Origin: Rhodoblastus sp963828185
GTDB taxonomy: Bacteria; Pseudomonadota; Alphaproteobacteria; Rhizobiales; Beijerinckiaceae
Assembly (NCBI GenBank): GCA_963828185.1
Contig: CAWHDV010000015.1
Span: 62,001 to 126,000 of the forward strand
Direction of reading: 5' to 3'
Length of the DNA: 64,000 nt
Shown: positions 61,298-64,000 of the stretch, piece by piece
How positions within the stretch are numbered: position 1 is the stretch's first letter
How the letters are laid out: every line of letters begins with the position of its first letter
Program-made: the position numbers and the translations under genes
Notes under the pieces: generated by a model
What the model was told of the DNA's origin: nothing
The model's database searches: none
Seen by the model: only the letters and a program-made list of their open reading frames with translations

Positions 61298-62719
61298 ATG
61301 AAACATTTCTTCGCCAACCAGCTGCGCCAATTCCACCGCGACGCGCGCGGCAATGTTTTCATTCTGGTGGCGCTCGCCGCCATTCCGATGATCGCTCTCG
61401 CCGGCCTGGCCATGGATTACTCGACGGTTCTCACCGCCAAGACCAAGCTCAACGCCTCGCTTGACGCCGCCGCGGTCAGCGCCATCGCCAAAACCATGTC
61501 CGATCTGCAAAGCAACATCGATCAGACGACGGCGATCAGCGACGGCGAGGCGCAAGGCGCGCAAGCGTTCAAGGCCAACGCCGGCCGCTACGGCGCGATG
61601 GTCAGCGACAGCCTGTCCGTCGTCGTCAGCCCGCCGGCCGGCCAGACCGTGACGGCGACGGCCTCCTACACGGCCGCCGTGCCGACCAATTTCGGCGGCA
61701 TCTTCAACATCCACAGCTGGCAAGTGGCGGGCAGCAGCACCTCGAGCCTGAAAATGCCGCTCTACATCGACTTCTACATGCTGCTCGACGTTTCCGGCTC
61801 GATGGGCATTCCCTCGACCACCAGCGAACAAAGCCGCCTCGCGCTGATCAATCCCGACCAGAAGTCTGAATATCCGACCGGCTGCACCCTCGCCTGCCAC
61901 TTCACCACCTATCCGGCCTGCGACGGCCATATGTGCCAGGGCTTCCTGCTGACGCGCCCCACGGACGCCAATGGCAAACCCGAGATCAACTCGATCTGCG
62001 CCGCGCCGGGAACTTCGAGCTGCATCCAGCTGCGGCTCGACGCAATCGGCACGGCTTTGACCGGGCTGTTGGCGGACGCATCGCAAACCGAACAGGTCAC
62101 CGGCCGAACCAACCAGTTTCGGGTCGGTCTCTATCCGTTCATCGTGGACGCCGACACGAATTACCAGCCGCTGTCCAGCGACCTGACTGGCGTGGTGACG
62201 ACACAGGCGAACCTGCTCCCAAGCCTGCTCGACACCGGCAATTCCAGCGACGTCAAAGGTTCGGGGGGCACCAACATCAACAATGCGCTCAACGATTTGT
62301 ACAACAACACGCTGCCGAGCAGCCCCGGAGCCGGCGCGAACGCCAACTCGCCCTTGCCCTTCGTGTTCCTGATCACCGACGGAGCGCAAGACAACCAGAC
62401 CATGACAAATTCCGACGGCGCCTGGACGGGTTCGAACCACGCCACCACGCTGACGCAAGCCAATTGCACAACGATCAAGACGCGGGCGACGCTGGCGATC
62501 CTCTACGTCCCCTATGCGACGATTCCCAATCCCAACCCGAGTTTCGCCAATGACGAAGACGACGCAGCCAATGACAATATCCCCAACATCCCGCCATCGC
62601 TGGTGAGCTGCGCCTCACCCAACAGTTTCTATACGGCGAGTTCGCCCGCCGACATCGCCAGCGCGTTGCAGCTCATGTTCAACAACTCGCTGCAGATGGC
62701 GCCGAGGCTGGTGCAATAA
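61298..62719 (+). CDS. TadG-like protein with von Willebrand A domain, 473 aa
   Basis: The N-terminal segment GNVFILVALAAIPMIALAGL anchors the protein and matches the TadG/Flp pilus-assembly type. After a pseudopilin-like region, a von Willebrand A domain begins FYMLLDVSGSMGIPST with the MIDAS Asp-x-Ser-x-Ser; the other metal-binding loops are GGTNINNALND and FLITDGAQDN. An inserted cysteine-rich stretch (CTLACHFTTYPACDGHMC) lies between strand 1 and helix 1. Start ATG 61298 is two bases after the preceding stop. No tadA, tadB, tadC or secretin gene is in the window, so the machinery must be encoded elsewhere. Confidence 0.85.
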   Translation: MKHFFANQLRQFHRDARGNVFILVALAAIPMIALAGLAMDYSTVLTAKTKLNASLDAAAVSAIAKTMSDLQSNIDQTTAISDGEAQGAQAFKANAGRYGAMVSDSLSVVVSPPAGQTVTATASYTAAVPTNFGGIFNIHSWQVAGSSTSSLKMPLYIDFYMLLDVSGSMGIPSTTSEQSRLALINPDQKSEYPTGCTLACHFTTYPACDGHMCQGFLLTRPTDANGKPEINSICAAPGTSSCIQLRLDAIGTALTGLLADASQTEQVTGRTNQFRVGLYPFIVDADTNYQPLSSDLTGVVTTQANLLPSLLDTGNSSDVKGSGGTNINNALNDLYNNTLPSSPGAGANANSPLPFVFLITDGAQDNQTMTNSDGAWTGSNHATTLTQANCTTIKTRATLAILYVPYATIPNPNPSFANDEDDAANDNIPNIPPSLVSCASPNSFYTASSPADIASALQLMFNNSLQMAPRLVQ

Positions 62720-62735
62720 AAAGCGCGCTCCGCGC

Positions 62736-64000
62736 TCAAATCGTCTGGTTATAGGCGCCGACTTCCTGGTTTTCGCGCAGGATGGCGTCGACGGCCTTGA
62801 ACATGGCGTGCAGGTTTTCGTGGCTCGCCGGGCTTTCGACCACCACCACCAGTTCCGGCTTGTTGGAGGAGGCGCGCACCAGGCCCCAGGTGCCGTCCTC
62901 GACCGTCACGCGCACGCCATTGACCGTCACGAGGCTGGCTATGTCCTGGCCGATGATCTTCTCTCCCGCCGCCTGCATCGCCTGGAAACGCGCCACGACC
63001 TTGTCGACCACGCCGTATTTCACCTCGTCGGCGCAATGCGGCGACATGGTCGGAGAACCCCAGGTCTTCGGCAGGGCGGCGTAAAGCTCGGCCATGCTGC
63101 GGTGCGGATTGCGGTCGAGCATCTCCAAAATGTGCACCGCCGTCAGCAGCCCGTCGTCATAGCCGCGCCCCACCGGCGCGTTGAAGAAGAAATGCCCGGA
63201 TTTCTCGAAGCCGGCCAAAGCGTTGAGATCGTTGACGCGGCGCTTGATGTAGGAATGGCCGGTCTTCCAGTAATCCGCCTTCGCCCCTTGCGCCTTGAGC
63301 ACCGGATCCGACGCGAACAGGCCGGTCGATTTGACATCGACGACGAAAGTGGCGTTGGCGTGCAGTTTCGACAGGTCGCGCGCCAGCATCACGCCGATCT
63401 TGTCGGCGAAGATTTCCTCGCCGTGATTGTCGACCACGCCGCAGCGGTCGCCGTCGCCGTCAAAACCCAGGCCGACGTCGGCGCCGGTCTCGCGCACCTT
63501 GTCGGCCATGGCGTGCAGCATTTCGAGGTCTTCGGGATTGGGATTGTAGCGCGGGAACGTGTAATCCGGCGTCACGTCGAGCGGGATCACCTCGCAGCCG
63601 AGCCGCTCCAGCAATTGCGGGGCGAAAGCGCCCGCCGTGCCGTTGCCGCAGGCCGCGACCACCTTCATTTTCCGCGTCAGCCGGCTGTGGCTGGCGAGAT
63701 CGTCGAGATAGGTCCGCGCGAAATCCTCGACATAAACATACCCGCCGCCCGCGCGGTTCTGATAGCGGCCTTCGAGCACGATGTCGCGGAGGCGTCCCAT
63801 CTCGTCCGGGCCAAAAGTGACCGGGCGCTGCGCGCCCATCTTCACGCCGGTCCAGCCATTGTCGTTATGCGAGGCGGTGACCATCGCCACGGCAGGGCAA
63901 TCCAGCGCGAATTGCGCGAAATAGGCCATCGGCGACAAGGCGAGGCCAATGTCCACCACCTCGACGCCGCCCGCCATCAGGCCGCACATCAGGGCCTGCT
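62736..64000 (-). CDS. Phosphomannomutase/phosphoglucomutase, 5' end beyond the window
   Basis: This alpha-D-phosphohexomutase interconverts 1- and 6-phosphates of mannose or glucose for polysaccharide synthesis. The phosphoserine loop is TASHNDNGWTGVKMG, the metal loop DGDGDRCGVV, the sugar-binding loop GFEKSGHFFF and the phosphate-binding domain is at the C-terminus (VRASSNKPELVVVVESPA). The frame stays open to the window end, so roughly the first 80 residues are missing. It fits functionally with galU and galE in sugar-nucleotide supply. It is convergent with the TadG-type gene. Confidence 0.92.
   Translation of the reverse strand, partial: QALMCGLMAGGVEVVDIGLALSPMAYFAQFALDCPAVAMVTASHNDNGWTGVKMGAQRPVTFGPDEMGRLRDIVLEGRYQNRAGGGYVYVEDFARTYLDDLASHSRLTRKMKVVAACGNGTAGAFAPQLLERLGCEVIPLDVTPDYTFPRYNPNPEDLEMLHAMADKVRETGADVGLGFDGDGDRCGVVDNHGEEIFADKIGVMLARDLSKLHANATFVVDVKSTGLFASDPVLKAQGAKADYWKTGHSYIKRRVNDLNALAGFEKSGHFFFNAPVGRGYDDGLLTAVHILEMLDRNPHRSMAELYAALPKTWGSPTMSPHCADEVKYGVVDKVVARFQAMQAAGEKIIGQDIASLVTVNGVRVTVEDGTWGLVRASSNKPELVVVVESPASHENLHAMFKAVDAILRENQEVGAYNQTI

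Overview
The window reads as a stretch of an alphaproteobacterial chromosome, most likely order Hyphomicrobiales (Rhizobiales). Pointers are the high-GC coding style, the set of conserved families (GapR/DUF2312, DUF1178, DUF2125, DUF1036, DUF6894, ComF, an NDUFAF5-type methyltransferase), the CtrA-type TTAA-N7-TTAA sites, the FNR/FixK-type box at hemN and an intergenic repeat of a kind common in that order. The genus cannot be named from the sequence alone.

Region 1 (1-10.6 kb) is an accessory island. It opens inside a shattered type I restriction-modification locus: hsdM and hsdS are broken by many frameshifts, a broken AlbA_2-type ATP-binding regulator follows, then an intact hsdR and a YgjP-like metallohydrolase gene with one frameshift. 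A 738-base stretch with a cluster of inverted repeats leads to a large serine recombinase whose reading frame runs straight through an antisense tRNA-Leu(CAA) gene. This suggests integration into the 3' end of that tRNA gene; the other end of the island lies left of the window.

Region 2 (10.7-31 kb) is core chromosome: a YqaA-type membrane protein, dsbB, a methyltransferase, comF, grxC, DUF1178, an orphan C5-cytosine DNA methyltransferase, apaG, argE, pyk, an N-formylglutamate amidohydrolase family protein, gapR, an Old Yellow Enzyme, an outer-membrane barrel protein, galU, galE, cutA, hemH, hemN and a membrane-anchored cytochrome c. hemH and hemN are divergent around an FNR/FixK-type site, so haem synthesis is probably oxygen-regulated here.

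Region 3 (30.4-43.8 kb) holds kdsB-pheA, two unannotated small genes with strong Shine-Dalgarno sites, queC, pabB-pabC, nudC, an internally deleted IS5-type transposase, metW, a chorismate mutase, DUF2125, plsC, ftsX, ftsE and hpt. A perfect CtrA-type site lies between ftsE and the gene before hpt.

Region 4 (43.8-64 kb) holds thpR, the conserved divergent tesA / ybbA-ybbP cluster, a Bax-inhibitor-1 family protein, an orphan AtpR-like gene, a manganese catalase, an RNA methyltransferase, tRNA-Arg(CCG), polA, glnK-amtB with a possible sigma-54 promoter, an M48 peptidase, a nuclease-fold protein, tRNA-Arg(CCT), three TadE/TadG-type pilus genes and a phosphomannomutase cut by the window end.

A caution applies throughout. 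Several genes that should be essential or conserved (polA, ftsE, ftsX, pabC, the M48 lipoprotein) carry single apparent frameshifts, mostly at short homopolymers. Residual sequencing indels are the simplest explanation. The much denser damage in hsdM, hsdS and the regulator looks more like real decay, or a poorly resolved region.
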